Shown here: piece after piece, positions 26,074 through 34,191 of the stretch | Numbering within the stretch: the first letter of the stretch is position 1 | How the letters are laid out: every line of letters starts with the position of its first letter | NCBI RefSeq assembly: GCF_029633825.1 | Contig: NZ_CP090640.1 | Location: 2,418,001 to 2,482,000, forward strand | Direction: 5' to 3' | Source: Burkholderia contaminans | Lineage (GTDB): Bacteria > Pseudomonadota > Gammaproteobacteria > Burkholderiales > Burkholderiaceae | Length of the DNA stretch: 64,000 bases | Program-made: the position numbers and the translations under genes | The notes under the pieces: model-generated | Database searches by the model: none | Told to the model about the DNA's origin: nothing | The model's input: the letters and a program-made list of their open reading frames with translations, nothing else

Positions 26074-27008
26074 ACGACGTGAAGCACGATCACGACGCCC
26101 CCGCGTTCGTCGCGAATGCCGCGAGCTGGTACGAAGCATCTGCACGGCAGCGCATCGACGGGCTGCTGGACGCGGGCAGTTTCAGCGAATTCCTCGGCCC
26201 GGCCGAGCGCGTGACGAGCCCCCACCTGCCGCTGTTCGACCTGCCGCAGCAGTTCGACGACGGGATGGTGGTCGGCCACGGCCGGCTCGACGGCCAGCCG
26301 GTGTTCGTCGCCGCGCAGGAAGGCCGTTTCATGGGCGGCGCGTTCGGCGAAGTGCACGGCGCGAAGCTCACCGGGCTGCTGCGCGCCGCGCGTGAAGTCG
26401 GCAAGCCGGTGCTGATCCTGTTCGATACGGGGGGCGTGCGGCTGCAGGAAGCGAACGCGGGCGAACTCGCGATCGCCGAGATCATGCGCGCGCTCGTCGA
26501 AGCGCGCACGGCCGGCGTGCCGGTGATCGGGCTGATCGGCGGGCGCGCGGGCTGCTACGGCGGCGGCGGGTTGCTCGCCGCGTGCTGCTCGGCGCTCGCG
26601 GTATCGGAGCAGGGCCGCATCAGCGTGTCGGGCCCCGAAGTGATCGAGACCAATCGCGGCGTCGAGGAATTCGATGCGAAGGACCGCGCGCTGATCTGGC
26701 GCACGATGGGCGGCAAGCACCGGCGGCTGATCGGCGGCGCGGAGCGCTACGTAGCCGATACGCCCGACGCATTCCGTGCGGCGGCGCTCGAGCTGATCGG
26801 CCGTGCGCCGAAGTTCGATGCGGCGATGCTGCGCGCGGAGCAGGCCCGCCTCGAAGCGCGCGTCGAACGGTTCGGCGCGTGCAAGGATGCGCTCGACGTG
26901 TGGTGCTCGCTCGGTGCCAGCGCACCGGAAGCGATCCCGGGGATGCCCGACGATGCGTTCGTCACGCTCGCCGACCAATTGCAGGAGAGCTCGCATGACG
27001 CTCGATGA
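26070..27008 (+). CDS. mdcD: Malonyl-ACP decarboxylase beta subunit
   Basis: 312 residues of the carboxyltransferase/crotonase-like fold. With MdcE it decarboxylates malonyl-ACP to acetyl-ACP. Signature segments: QEGRFMGGAFGEVHGAKLTG, LFDTGGVRLQEANAGE and GGRAGCYGGGGLLA (oxyanion-hole glycines). Overlaps mdcC by 4 bp and mdcE by 14 bp, consistent with coupled translation. Confidence 0.96.
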   Translation: MNDVKHDHDAPAFVANAASWYEASARQRIDGLLDAGSFSEFLGPAERVTSPHLPLFDLPQQFDDGMVVGHGRLDGQPVFVAAQEGRFMGGAFGEVHGAKLTGLLRAAREVGKPVLILFDTGGVRLQEANAGELAIAEIMRALVEARTAGVPVIGLIGGRAGCYGGGGLLAACCSALAVSEQGRISVSGPEVIETNRGVEEFDAKDRALIWRTMGGKHRRLIGGAERYVADTPDAFRAAALELIGRAPKFDAAMLRAEQARLEARVERFGACKDALDVWCSLGASAPEAIPGMPDDAFVTLADQLQESSHDAR

Positions 27009-27702
27009 AGTGCTGAATTCGCTGTTCCCGCCAGGCCATTCGATCGCCCGTCACGGCGGCCTGCTGACCGGCCACGCGGAACTGGCCGGCACGCGTGTCG
27101 ACGTGATCGGCGTCGCCGACCGGTTGCCGTTCGGCATCGACGAGGCGCTGACGCTCGCGGCGCACGTGCTCGACACGATCGAGCGCGGCGGCGACACGCC
27201 GATCCTCGTGCTGGTCGACAGCGACAGCCAGCGGATGAGCAAGCGCGATGAACTGCTCGGCCTGAACGAAGGGCTGTCGCATCTCGCGAAATGCCTGATG
27301 CACGCGGATCTCGCCGGGCACCGGACGATCGGCGTGCTGTATGGCCACACGGCCGCGGGCGCGTTCATCGCGACCGCGCTCGCGACCCGCACGCTGCTCG
27401 CGGTGCCGGGCGCGGAGCCGGAGGTGATGGACCTGCCGTCGATGTCGCGCGTGACCAAGTTGCCGATCGACGTACTGAAGGAGATGTCGCGCTCGACGCC
27501 GGTGTTCGCGCCGGGGCTCGACAATCTCGTGAAGATGGGCGCCGTCGACGCCGTGCTCGATCCGGCCCGTGCGCTCGACGCGCAGGTCGGTGAATGGCTC
27601 GGCAAGCCGGCCGACCGCGTCGACCCGCGTGCGTCACGCGGCCGGCCGGTTGCCGCCGATGTCGCCCGGCGCGTCGAGGCACTCGCGCGTGCCGCACGCT
27701 GA
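26995..27702 (+). CDS. mdcE: Malonyl-ACP decarboxylase gamma subunit
   Basis: 235 residues, partner of MdcD. Shows LVDSDSQRMSKRDELLGLNEGLSHLAKCL and VLYGHTAAGAFIATALAT, as in biotin-independent malonate decarboxylases. No biotin-dependent membrane subunits (MadB-type) are present in the window, so this is the cytosolic, biotin-independent enzyme. Confidence 0.95.
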   Translation: MTLDEVLNSLFPPGHSIARHGGLLTGHAELAGTRVDVIGVADRLPFGIDEALTLAAHVLDTIERGGDTPILVLVDSDSQRMSKRDELLGLNEGLSHLAKCLMHADLAGHRTIGVLYGHTAAGAFIATALATRTLLAVPGAEPEVMDLPSMSRVTKLPIDVLKEMSRSTPVFAPGLDNLVKMGAVDAVLDPARALDAQVGEWLGKPADRVDPRASRGRPVAADVARRVEALARAAR

Positions 27703-28357
27703 GCTGCCGCTGCGCCGCCACACGCTCGTCACGCTGACGGCGGCGGGGTGGGGCGCGGCATTCGCGCGCGACGCCGCGCTCGCGGCCGATCCGCTCGTGC
27801 GCGCGTGGGCCGAACGCGGCTGGCCGCTGATCGTGCGCCGCGCGTCGCCCGACGAGGCCGATGCCGGCCGCGTGCCGCTCGGCCTGCCGCTGCCGCCTTC
27901 CGCGGGCAAGCGGCGCATCGCGCTGAACGCGGCCGCTGACGCGCTCGCGACGGTCGGCCCGCTGCCGGCGTTGTCCGACGTGCTTGCCGCCGCGCCCGAC
28001 GCATGGCGCACGGCGTTGCGCGAGCTCGATGCGCTCGGCGCGCGTTACGGCGTGCAGGGTCGCGTGTTCGGCAGCCTTGCATGGCAGGCGCTGACGGGCG
28101 AGCCCTACCTGGGGGCATCGTCCGATCTCGACATCGTGTTCCCGCTGCCGCATCCCGCATCGCTCGCGCCGCTGCTCGACGGCCTCGCGGCGATCGACGC
28201 GCGCGCGCCGATGCGCATCGATGGCGAACTGCTGCGCGACGATGGCGCGGGCGTCAACTGGCGCGAGCTGCACGCGCGGCAGCCTGAAGTCGCTGTCAAG
28301 ACCGCGATCACCGTTGAATTGATGCCGGCCGACGCGTTCATCGGAGGTGCGCGATGA
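27689..28357 (+). CDS. mdcG: Malonate decarboxylase holo-ACP synthase (phosphoribosyl-dephospho-CoA transferase)
   Basis: 222 residues. Nucleotidyltransferase-type enzyme that moves the phosphoribosyl-dephospho-CoA group onto MdcC. The metal-binding pair is seen in GASSDLDIVFPL after GVQGRVFGSLAWQALTG. The start is the GTG at 27689, inside the end of mdcE; an in-frame ATG 120 bp upstream would overlap mdcE far more. Confidence 0.92.
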   Translation: MPHAELPLRRHTLVTLTAAGWGAAFARDAALAADPLVRAWAERGWPLIVRRASPDEADAGRVPLGLPLPPSAGKRRIALNAAADALATVGPLPALSDVLAAAPDAWRTALRELDALGARYGVQGRVFGSLAWQALTGEPYLGASSDLDIVFPLPHPASLAPLLDGLAAIDARAPMRIDGELLRDDGAGVNWRELHARQPEVAVKTAITVELMPADAFIGGAR

Positions 28358-29219
28358 GCGCATGGGCTGCCTGCCGCGTACCGGCGCCGTCCGACGCCGA
28401 GCGCATCGCTGAACTGGCCGAGCGCAGCCTCGTGCTCGAAATCGAAACCTATCCGAAGCCGGGGCTCGTCAGTCACGTCGACACCGGCAGTCATACCGAT
28501 ATGGATGCCGCGACGTTCGCCCGCAGCGCTGCCGTGCTGCGGCCGTATTTCGCCGAGTTGGCCGATGCGGGCGCACGCGATGCGGACATGGCCGTGCTGC
28601 GCAAGATCGGCCTGCGCGCCGAGCACGCGATGCTCGCCGCGACCGGCGGCGTCAATACGCATCGCGGCGCAATCTTCGGGCTCGGGCTGCTGTGTGCGGC
28701 TGCCGGTCGGCGCGCGATGCCGGGAGCCATGCCGACGGGGATGACGCTCGGTGCGTTCGTCTCTCGCCGCTGGGGTGCCGATATCCTCGGCGGCCCACGC
28801 TTGCCCGACAGCCACGGCGAACGCGCGAGCCGCCGCTACGGCGTCGGCGGTGCGCGTCGCGAGGCGGCCGACGGGTTCGCGACCGTCTATGCGGTCGGGC
28901 TGCCCGCGCTGCGCCGCGCGCAGCGCGACCTGCCTGGCGACCGGGAAGCCGCGCGCGTCGAAGCGTGCTTCGAGCTGATCGCCGCGCTCGACGATACGAA
29001 CCTGCTGCACCGGGGCGGCGGGCCGGCCTCGACTTCGCGCGGGCGACCGCACGCGCGTTCGTGGCGCGTGGCGGCGTGCGTGCGCGCGACTGGCGGCTGC
29101 GCGCGGCCGCCGCGCATCGTGCGTTCGTGGCGCGGCGACTGAGCCCGGGCGGCGCGGCCGACCTGCTCGCGATGAGCGTCTTCGTCGATGCGCTCGACGT
29201 TGACGAGGGCGTGCGATGA
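28354..29219 (+). CDS. mdcB: Triphosphoribosyl-dephospho-CoA synthase, apparent one-base frameshift
   Basis: Makes the prosthetic-group precursor from ATP and dephospho-CoA. The N-terminal 220 residues are normal (YPKPGLVSHVDTGSHTDMD, GVNTHRGAIFGLG, DDTNLLHRGG). After GGG at 29020-29022 the frame becomes Arg-rich and stops at 29142, while the +1 neighbour continues with a good C-terminus (GLDFARATARAFVARGG...FVDALDVDEGVR) to a TGA at 29217-29219 that overlaps the mdcH ATG. One extra G restores HRGGGAGLDFA. As written the protein would lose its last ~65 residues. Confidence 0.85.
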
Positions 29220-30147
29220 CGCTGGCCATCCTCTGTTCGGGGCAGGGTGCGCAGCGCGCCGACATGTTCGACCTGACCGGCACCGCGCCGCAGGCCGACG
29301 CACTGTTCGCGCACGCCGGCCGGCTCCTCGGCGACGATCCGCGCGCGTGGGTCCGGCAGGCCGGGCCGGATGCGCTGCGCGAGAACCGTGCTGCGCAGAT
29401 TCTCTGCACGGTCCAGGCGCTCGCCGCCGCCGCGCTGCTCGACGCGCTGTGGCCGCGCCGGCGCTGCGTCGCAGGCTACAGCGTCGGCGAAGTCGCGTCG
29501 TGGAGCGTCGCCGGGATGATCGAGCCCCACGCCGCGCTCGACCGGCCGATGCACGTGCGCGCGCGATGGATGCCGCGAGCGGCGGCGACGAGCGGATGGT
29601 GTTCGTCCGCGGCCTGACGCGCGCCCGACTCGCGCGGTTGTGCGAAGGCCGCGACGCGGCGATCGCGATCGCGAACCCCGGCGACGCGTTCGTGGTCGCG
29701 GGCCGGCAGGCCGATGTCGACGCGGTGGCCGACGACGCGTCGCGCGCCGGCGCGCTGCGTGTCGCGCCCGTCTGCGTGCGGATCGCGTCGCACACGCGCC
29801 GGCTCGCCGCGGCCGTGCCGGAGTTTCGCGCGTCGCTCGCCGTGGCCGACGTGCGGCGGCCGTTGCCCGGCACGCGGCTCGTTTCGGGGATCGACGGCGC
29901 ATCGGTACTGGACGTCGACGCCGGCCTCGACAAGCTTGCGCGGCAGATCGCGGAGCCGGTCGAGTGGGCGGCCTGTCTTGCCGCCTGCGTGGAGGCCGGT
30001 GCGACCGCGTTCCTCGAGCTCGGTCCCGGCCGCGCGCTGGCCGAGATGGCGGGCGGCGCCTATCCGGCGCTGCCGGCGCGCAGTCTCGCGGATTTCCGTT
30101 CCGTCGACGGCATCGAGAGCTGGCTCGCGCGCGTCGCCGCGGGCTGA
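29216..30147 (+). CDS. mdcH: Malonate decarboxylase acyltransferase (epsilon subunit), apparent one-base frameshift
   Basis: Malonyl-CoA:ACP transacylase that starts the cycle by loading malonate on the carrier. The N-terminal part has the FabD-like LCSGQGAQ and the nucleophile motif GYSVGE. After the CCGGCC near 29544 the frame is lost and stops at 29617, while the neighbouring frame carries the remainder (ARARAMDAASGGDERMVFVRGL ... IASHTRRL ... FLELGPGRALAEM) to 30147. One extra G there gives ALDRADARARAMD. The second-half His (IASHT) and the GPG motif are intact, so this is one gene split by a single missing base. Confidence 0.86.
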
Positions 30148-30238
30148 TCGACCGCGTGAAAAACGCGCTGTAACCCGTTCGCCGGGCCCCGGTTTTGCGC
30201 TGTGTGTTGCGCCGGCGCAGCAGCATCGCAGTCGGTGC

Positions 30239-30266
30239 TTGCCACGCGAATTGGCGTCGCTACAAT
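30239..30266 (+). promoter_or_regulatory. Sigma70 promoter overlapping the 5' end of the PLD-like gene
   Basis: TTGCCA (30239-30244), 16-nt spacer, TACAAT (30261-30266). Predicted transcription start near 30273, only about 4 nt before the ATG at 30277. Confidence 0.6.
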
Positions 30267-30276
30267 GGCGCCCGCC

Positions 30277-30786
30277 ATGAGACCAGCCGCCTTCCTTCTC
30301 GCTGCGCTTTGTTGCGCGGCGAGCGCCCACGCCAGCCAGATTCCGTCCGATGCCGCATCGGTCGGCACATACTTTTCGTATGACAATGCGGCGGCCGACG
30401 CGACCGTCGACCTGATCGGGCAGGCACAGCGCCGAGTGCTGCTGGCCGGCTACACGCACGTGCCGCCGGCGGTCGCGAGCGCGCTGTGCGCGGCCCGCGC
30501 GCGCGGGGTCGAGGTGCGTGTCGTGCTCTTGCGTTCGCCGCGCGCGGGCAGATACAGCGGTGCGGGCTATCTGAAATCTTCCGGTATCGACGTGGCGATC
30601 GATTCGCGGCACGGCGATCCTGCGCCGCGCTTCGTGATCGTCGACGACAGCGTCGCGCTGACCACGCTGTCCGAAGGGGCGGCCGCACATGCGGAAACGG
30701 TGAACGTGTTCCAGCGTGCGCCCGAGCTCGCGCAATCCTATGCACAGTCGTTCTGGCGGCTGTACCGGCAGGCCGCCGGCCTCTGA
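30277..30786 (+). CDS. Exported phospholipase-D-like protein with degenerate HKD motif
   Basis: 169 residues: signal peptide MRPAAFLLAALCCAASAHA, then one PLD-like domain (YFSYDNAAADATVDLIGQAQRRVLLAGYTHVPPAVASALCAARARGVEVRVVLL). Nuc-type family members carry HxKxxxxD; here the equivalent stretch reads PAPRFVIVDDSVAL, so the His-x-Lys pair is absent while the Asp remains. The protein may be catalytically dead or divergent. ATG 30277 was chosen because the upstream ATG at 30265 lies inside the -10 box. Confidence 0.75.
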   Translation: MRPAAFLLAALCCAASAHASQIPSDAASVGTYFSYDNAAADATVDLIGQAQRRVLLAGYTHVPPAVASALCAARARGVEVRVVLLRSPRAGRYSGAGYLKSSGIDVAIDSRHGDPAPRFVIVDDSVALTTLSEGAAAHAETVNVFQRAPELAQSYAQSFWRLYRQAAGL

Positions 30787-30911
30787 CCCTTTCCCTCGGC
30801 GCCACGCGCGCCGGTATGACCCTGCTTGCATCGGCGCGGCCGATGAACCATGCTCGTTGACAGGCGCCGACGCGGGTTTCGCGCATCCGGCGCAACGGCA
30901 GGGAGCCGATC

Positions 30912-31556
30912 GTGTTCGAGTGTTTTGCCGATCGCGCCGATGCCGGCCGCCAGCTGGCCGGTGCATTGCGCGAATACGCGGGGCGGGACGATGTCGTCGT
31001 GCTCGCATTGCCGCGCGGCGGTGTGCCCGTCGCCTATCCGGTCGCTTGCGCGCTGCATGCCCCGCTCGACGTGCTGGTCGTGCGCAAGCTCGGCGTGCCG
31101 TACGATCCCGAGCTCGCGATGGGCGCGATCGCGACGGGCGGGGCGATTCATCTGCAGCGTTCGGTGCTGCGTTCGATGAAGGTGTCCGACGCGCAGCTCG
31201 CCGACGTGATCGCGCGCGAGACGGCCGAACTGCATCGACGTGAAGCGCTGTATCGCGGTGCCGCGCCGCCGCTGCCGGTCGAAGGGCGCATTGCGATCGT
31301 CGTCGACGACGGCGTCGCGACCGGCGCGTCGATGCGTGTCGCGCTGCAGGCGTTGCGCGAGCGGCACCCGGCGCGGATCATCGCGGCTGCACCGGTCGCG
31401 CCGGCGGGCGCGCGGCATGTGTTCGACGATCTGGCAGACGCGTTCGTCACGGTGACGCTGCCGCAGCCGTTCTTCGGGATCAGCCAATTCTACGCGCGCT
31501 TCGAGCAGACGAGTGACGACGAGGTGCGCGCGTTGCTCGACGCGGCGCGGCGCTGA
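30912..31556 (+). CDS. Phosphoribosyltransferase-fold protein
   Basis: 214 residues of the type I PRTase fold: VLALPRGGVPVAYPVA near the N-terminus and the PRPP-binding loop IAIVVDDGVATGASM (about residues 129-143). Such stand-alone proteins are common near PHB and stress genes in proteobacteria, and their substrate is unknown. The GTG start follows AGGGAG. Convergent with phaZ, 7 bp apart. Confidence 0.85.
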   Translation: MFECFADRADAGRQLAGALREYAGRDDVVVLALPRGGVPVAYPVACALHAPLDVLVVRKLGVPYDPELAMGAIATGGAIHLQRSVLRSMKVSDAQLADVIARETAELHRREALYRGAAPPLPVEGRIAIVVDDGVATGASMRVALQALRERHPARIIAAAPVAPAGARHVFDDLADAFVTVTLPQPFFGISQFYARFEQTSDDEVRALLDAARR

Positions 31557-31563
31557 TTCGGCG

Positions 31564-32781
31564 TCACGTCCGCCGGATGCGGCGCGGGCGAGGGCTGCGG
31601 GCTTCGGCCCAAGCGAACACGCGCTGCAGCATCGGATGGACATCCCCGTGCCAGCGCGCCCCTGTAAACAGCCCGTAGTGATCGCAATCGTCGATGTCGA
31701 TGCGAAAGCGCTCGTCGTCGGCGAGGCCGCTGCACAGGTCGAGCGCCGCGTGCGTCTGGCCGGCGCCCGTGACCTTGTCGCATGCGCCTTCGACGGTCAG
31801 CAGGACGATGCCGCGCAAAGCCGCCGGCTCGACGCGCTGGCCGCCCACGTCCCACGTGCCGAGCGCAAGGCTCATGCGCTGGAACACGATGTCGACCGTA
31901 TCGAGGAAATACTCGGCCGGCATGTCGAGCAGCGCCGTGTATTCGAGCAGCGCGCGCCGCGCGCAGGCGAGTCCGGTCATGTCGAAGCGCGACGCGGCCA
32001 GCGCGTATCCTTCGATCAGCGACAGGAAGCGCTGCGGGTAGACGAGCGCGATCTCGCCCTGCTGCAGATAGGTGGGAAACACGTGGCGGCCGTGCCCCGC
32101 GAAGCCGGGTGGCACGACGTCGATCAGGTGGCGGCGGCACCAGCCGAGCGAATGGGCGGCAGCGGCGGTGCCGAGCGCGCTCGGATTCCGGCGCGCGTCG
32201 AGCGGGCCGCCGATCAGCGTGAGGCTCGCGGGCGACGGGAGACCGCGCGCCGCCCTGAGCGCGAGCGCGCCGAGCACCGGCACGGTCGCCTGGCACACGG
32301 CGACGACATGCAGCGGCCGGTCGTCGTGCGCGAGCCCGTCGACGAAGCCATCGAGCGTCGCGACGTACTCGTCGAGCCCGAAACGGCCCGCCGCGAGCGG
32401 CACGTCGCGTGCATTGCGCCAGTCGGTCACGCACACATCGCCGTCCGCGAGCAGCGTCTCGACGGTTTCCCGCATCATCACGGCCGCGTGCCCGGCAAGC
32501 GGCGCGCACAGCAGCACCGTGCGCGGCGCATCCGCGCGCGTGAAGCGCCGCAGGTCGCAGAACGGCGTGCGCGCGACGACGCGCTCGCCGAGCGCGGGCC
32601 ATCCGATGTCGAAATGCGGGGGCCCGTCCGGCGGCCCGAGCAGCGGCTCGAACAGGTCGTCGTAGCACGACGACGCTGCGTGCGGCAGCGTGGCCGCGGG
32701 CCATGCGTCGAACGCGTGCCGCGTCGCCGCGCGCCAGGCACGCATCCATTCCCGCTGCTGCTCGACGAGGGCGTACCACAT
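31564..32781 (-). CDS. phaZ: Intracellular polyhydroxyalkanoate depolymerase (PhaZ type)
   Basis: 405 residues of the alpha/beta-hydrolase fold. Intracellular PHB depolymerases use a Cys nucleophile in a V-C-Q box, and here the motif is VVAVCQATVPVLGAL. Other family segments: TDWRNARDVPLAAGRFGLDEYV, TLIGGPLDARRNP, DIVFQRMSLALGTWDV and the terminal CDHYGLFTGARWH with the catalytic His. It mobilises carbon stores. Start at 32781 (MWYALVEQQREWMRAW) has AAGG 8 nt upstream and matches the family. Confidence 0.87.
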   Translation of the reverse strand: MWYALVEQQREWMRAWRAATRHAFDAWPAATLPHAASSCYDDLFEPLLGPPDGPPHFDIGWPALGERVVARTPFCDLRRFTRADAPRTVLLCAPLAGHAAVMMRETVETLLADGDVCVTDWRNARDVPLAAGRFGLDEYVATLDGFVDGLAHDDRPLHVVAVCQATVPVLGALALRAARGLPSPASLTLIGGPLDARRNPSALGTAAAAHSLGWCRRHLIDVVPPGFAGHGRHVFPTYLQQGEIALVYPQRFLSLIEGYALAASRFDMTGLACARRALLEYTALLDMPAEYFLDTVDIVFQRMSLALGTWDVGGQRVEPAALRGIVLLTVEGACDKVTGAGQTHAALDLCSGLADDERFRIDIDDCDHYGLFTGARWHGDVHPMLQRVFAWAEARSPRPRRIRRT

Positions 32782-33042
32782 GGCGAACCTTGGGGCGGAA
32801 GGGGGGGAACTTGCATTATGGTCACTGTGGCCGGACATCGTGAGTCCCGCGCGAGGTCGGTTGATGTGCATCAGGTGCATCAGGCGCACGGGCGCGAAGG
32901 CCGGCCGAGCACGTTCCGTCATTGCGGCAAACGCATTTGCGGGGCCGGCACCCGCCCGTTGCCGGCGGGAACGGGCCCTAGGCGACGCCGAGCGGTGCTG
33001 CTACAGTCGTCGCTCCCATCCCCATCAAGCGGAGCGTTCGCG

Positions 33043-33672
33043 ATGAAGCTGATCGGCATGCTGGATTCCCCGTTCGTGCGTCGGGTCGCCATTTCGGCGA
33101 AGCTGCTCGACCTTCCGTTCGAACACGAGTCGCTCTCGGTGTTCCGTCATTTCGAGCAGTTCAGGGTGACCAACCCGGTCGTCAAGGCGCCGACGCTCGT
33201 GACCGGCGACGGCGCGACGCTGCTCGATTCGTCACTGATCGTCGACTATCTCGATCACCTGGTTGCGCCCGAGCGGCGCTTGCTGCCCGATACCGCCGAT
33301 GCACGGCTGCGCGCGCTCGTGCCGGTCGGTTTCGCGCTGGCGGCCGCCGAGAAGACCGTGCAGGTAATCTACGAGCAGGCGCTGCGTCCGGCCGACAAGC
33401 AGCATGCGCCGTGGCTGGAGCGCGTGCTGAGCCAGATCGAGGGCGCGTACGGCGCGCTGGAGCCGCTCGTCGCGGGCGCGAACGGCTGGTTCGGCGGCGC
33501 GCGCCTGCTGCAGTCCGACGTGACGGTCGCGGTCGCATGGCGCTTCACGCAGTTCATGGCGGCCGACTACCCGGTGCTCGCGCGGATCGATCCGGCCCGT
33601 TATCCGGCACTGGCCGCGCATTCGGCGCGGGCGGAAACGCTGCCGGCGTTCGTCGAAACACCGCTCGTCTAG
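33043..33672 (+). CDS. Glutathione S-transferase family protein
   Basis: 209 residues: N-terminal thioredoxin-like domain (MKLIGMLDSPFVRRVAISAKLL, cis-Pro at KAPTLV, and DSSLIVDYLDHL for glutathione gamma-Glu binding) and an all-helical C-terminal domain. Ser replaces the Cys of CPF-type active sites. ATG after GCGGAG. Single gene; substrate not known. Confidence 0.9.
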   Translation: MKLIGMLDSPFVRRVAISAKLLDLPFEHESLSVFRHFEQFRVTNPVVKAPTLVTGDGATLLDSSLIVDYLDHLVAPERRLLPDTADARLRALVPVGFALAAAEKTVQVIYEQALRPADKQHAPWLERVLSQIEGAYGALEPLVAGANGWFGGARLLQSDVTVAVAWRFTQFMAADYPVLARIDPARYPALAAHSARAETLPAFVETPLV

Positions 33673-33819
33673 GGCCCGCTATTAGCGTGAACAGGCCCCA
33701 GGGCGTCGCGGCGACGTGCGGCGGGGCCCCGTGCCGCTGCCCGTCGCCCGCTCGGCCTTGTCGGGCAAGCCGCTGTCGATTGTTCTCGGCAACTGACAAG
33801 TGACTTCGCATTCGCGCGG

Positions 33820-33848
33820 TTTATCGGGACGCGGCCGATCCCTAGAAT
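33820..33848 (+). promoter_or_regulatory. Possible promoter of the small gene at 33888
   Basis: TAGAAT (33843-33848) is a good -10; the -35 at 17 nt (TTTATC) is weak. Confidence 0.35.
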
Positions 33849-33887
33849 CCACTCCATCGAATGACGCCTTGCCTGATGGAGCCGCAG

Positions 33888-34082
33888 ATGAAAGCCCTGA
33901 TCGAATCGAGCCTGTACCACCCGTCCCTCGTGTTGCCGCTGGCCGCGCTGACGCAGTTGATGGTCGAGCGCGATTTCAATCTCGGTCAGGTCGGGCTGAT
34001 CGTCGCGGCGCGCGGTGCGCAGGCCGCCGTGTCGCGCTCGCGGGCGCTGATTTTCTGCCGTCAATGCGAAGCGCAGGCATGA
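33888..34082 (+). CDS. Small hypothetical protein, 64 residues
   Basis: Not recognised. Translates as MKALIESSLYHPSLVLPLAALTQLM..., with a helical, moderately hydrophobic first half, QVGLIVAARGAQAAVSRSRAL, and a Cys pair near the end (FCRQC). ATG at 33888 has GGAG 8 nt upstream; in-frame ATGs at 33861 and 33876 are weaker. A -10-like TAGAAT lies 40 nt upstream and a clean terminator follows, so it looks like a real single-gene unit. Confidence 0.6.
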   Translation: MKALIESSLYHPSLVLPLAALTQLMVERDFNLGQVGLIVAARGAQAAVSRSRALIFCRQCEAQA

Positions 34083-34104
34083 GCGCGCAGGCGTCGAATG
34101 GATG

Positions 34105-34137
34105 AAAAAAAGCCCGGCCGGCGCAAGCCGGTCGGGC
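34105..34137 (-). terminator. Terminator of the ProP-like gene
   Basis: 11-bp stem GCCCGGCCGGC / GCCGGTCGGGC with a GCAA loop (34112-34137); on the minus strand it is followed by seven U residues. Confidence 0.8.
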
Positions 34138-34154
34138 GGATCGGGTTCGATCAG

Positions 34155-34179
34155 GCCCCGGCTTCGGCCGGGGCTTTTT
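34155..34179 (+). terminator. Terminator of the small gene at 33888
   Basis: 8-bp stem GCCCCGGC / GCCGGGGC with a UUCG tetraloop, followed by TTTTT on the plus strand. Confidence 0.82.
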
Positions 34180-34191
34180 CATGGGTGACGC

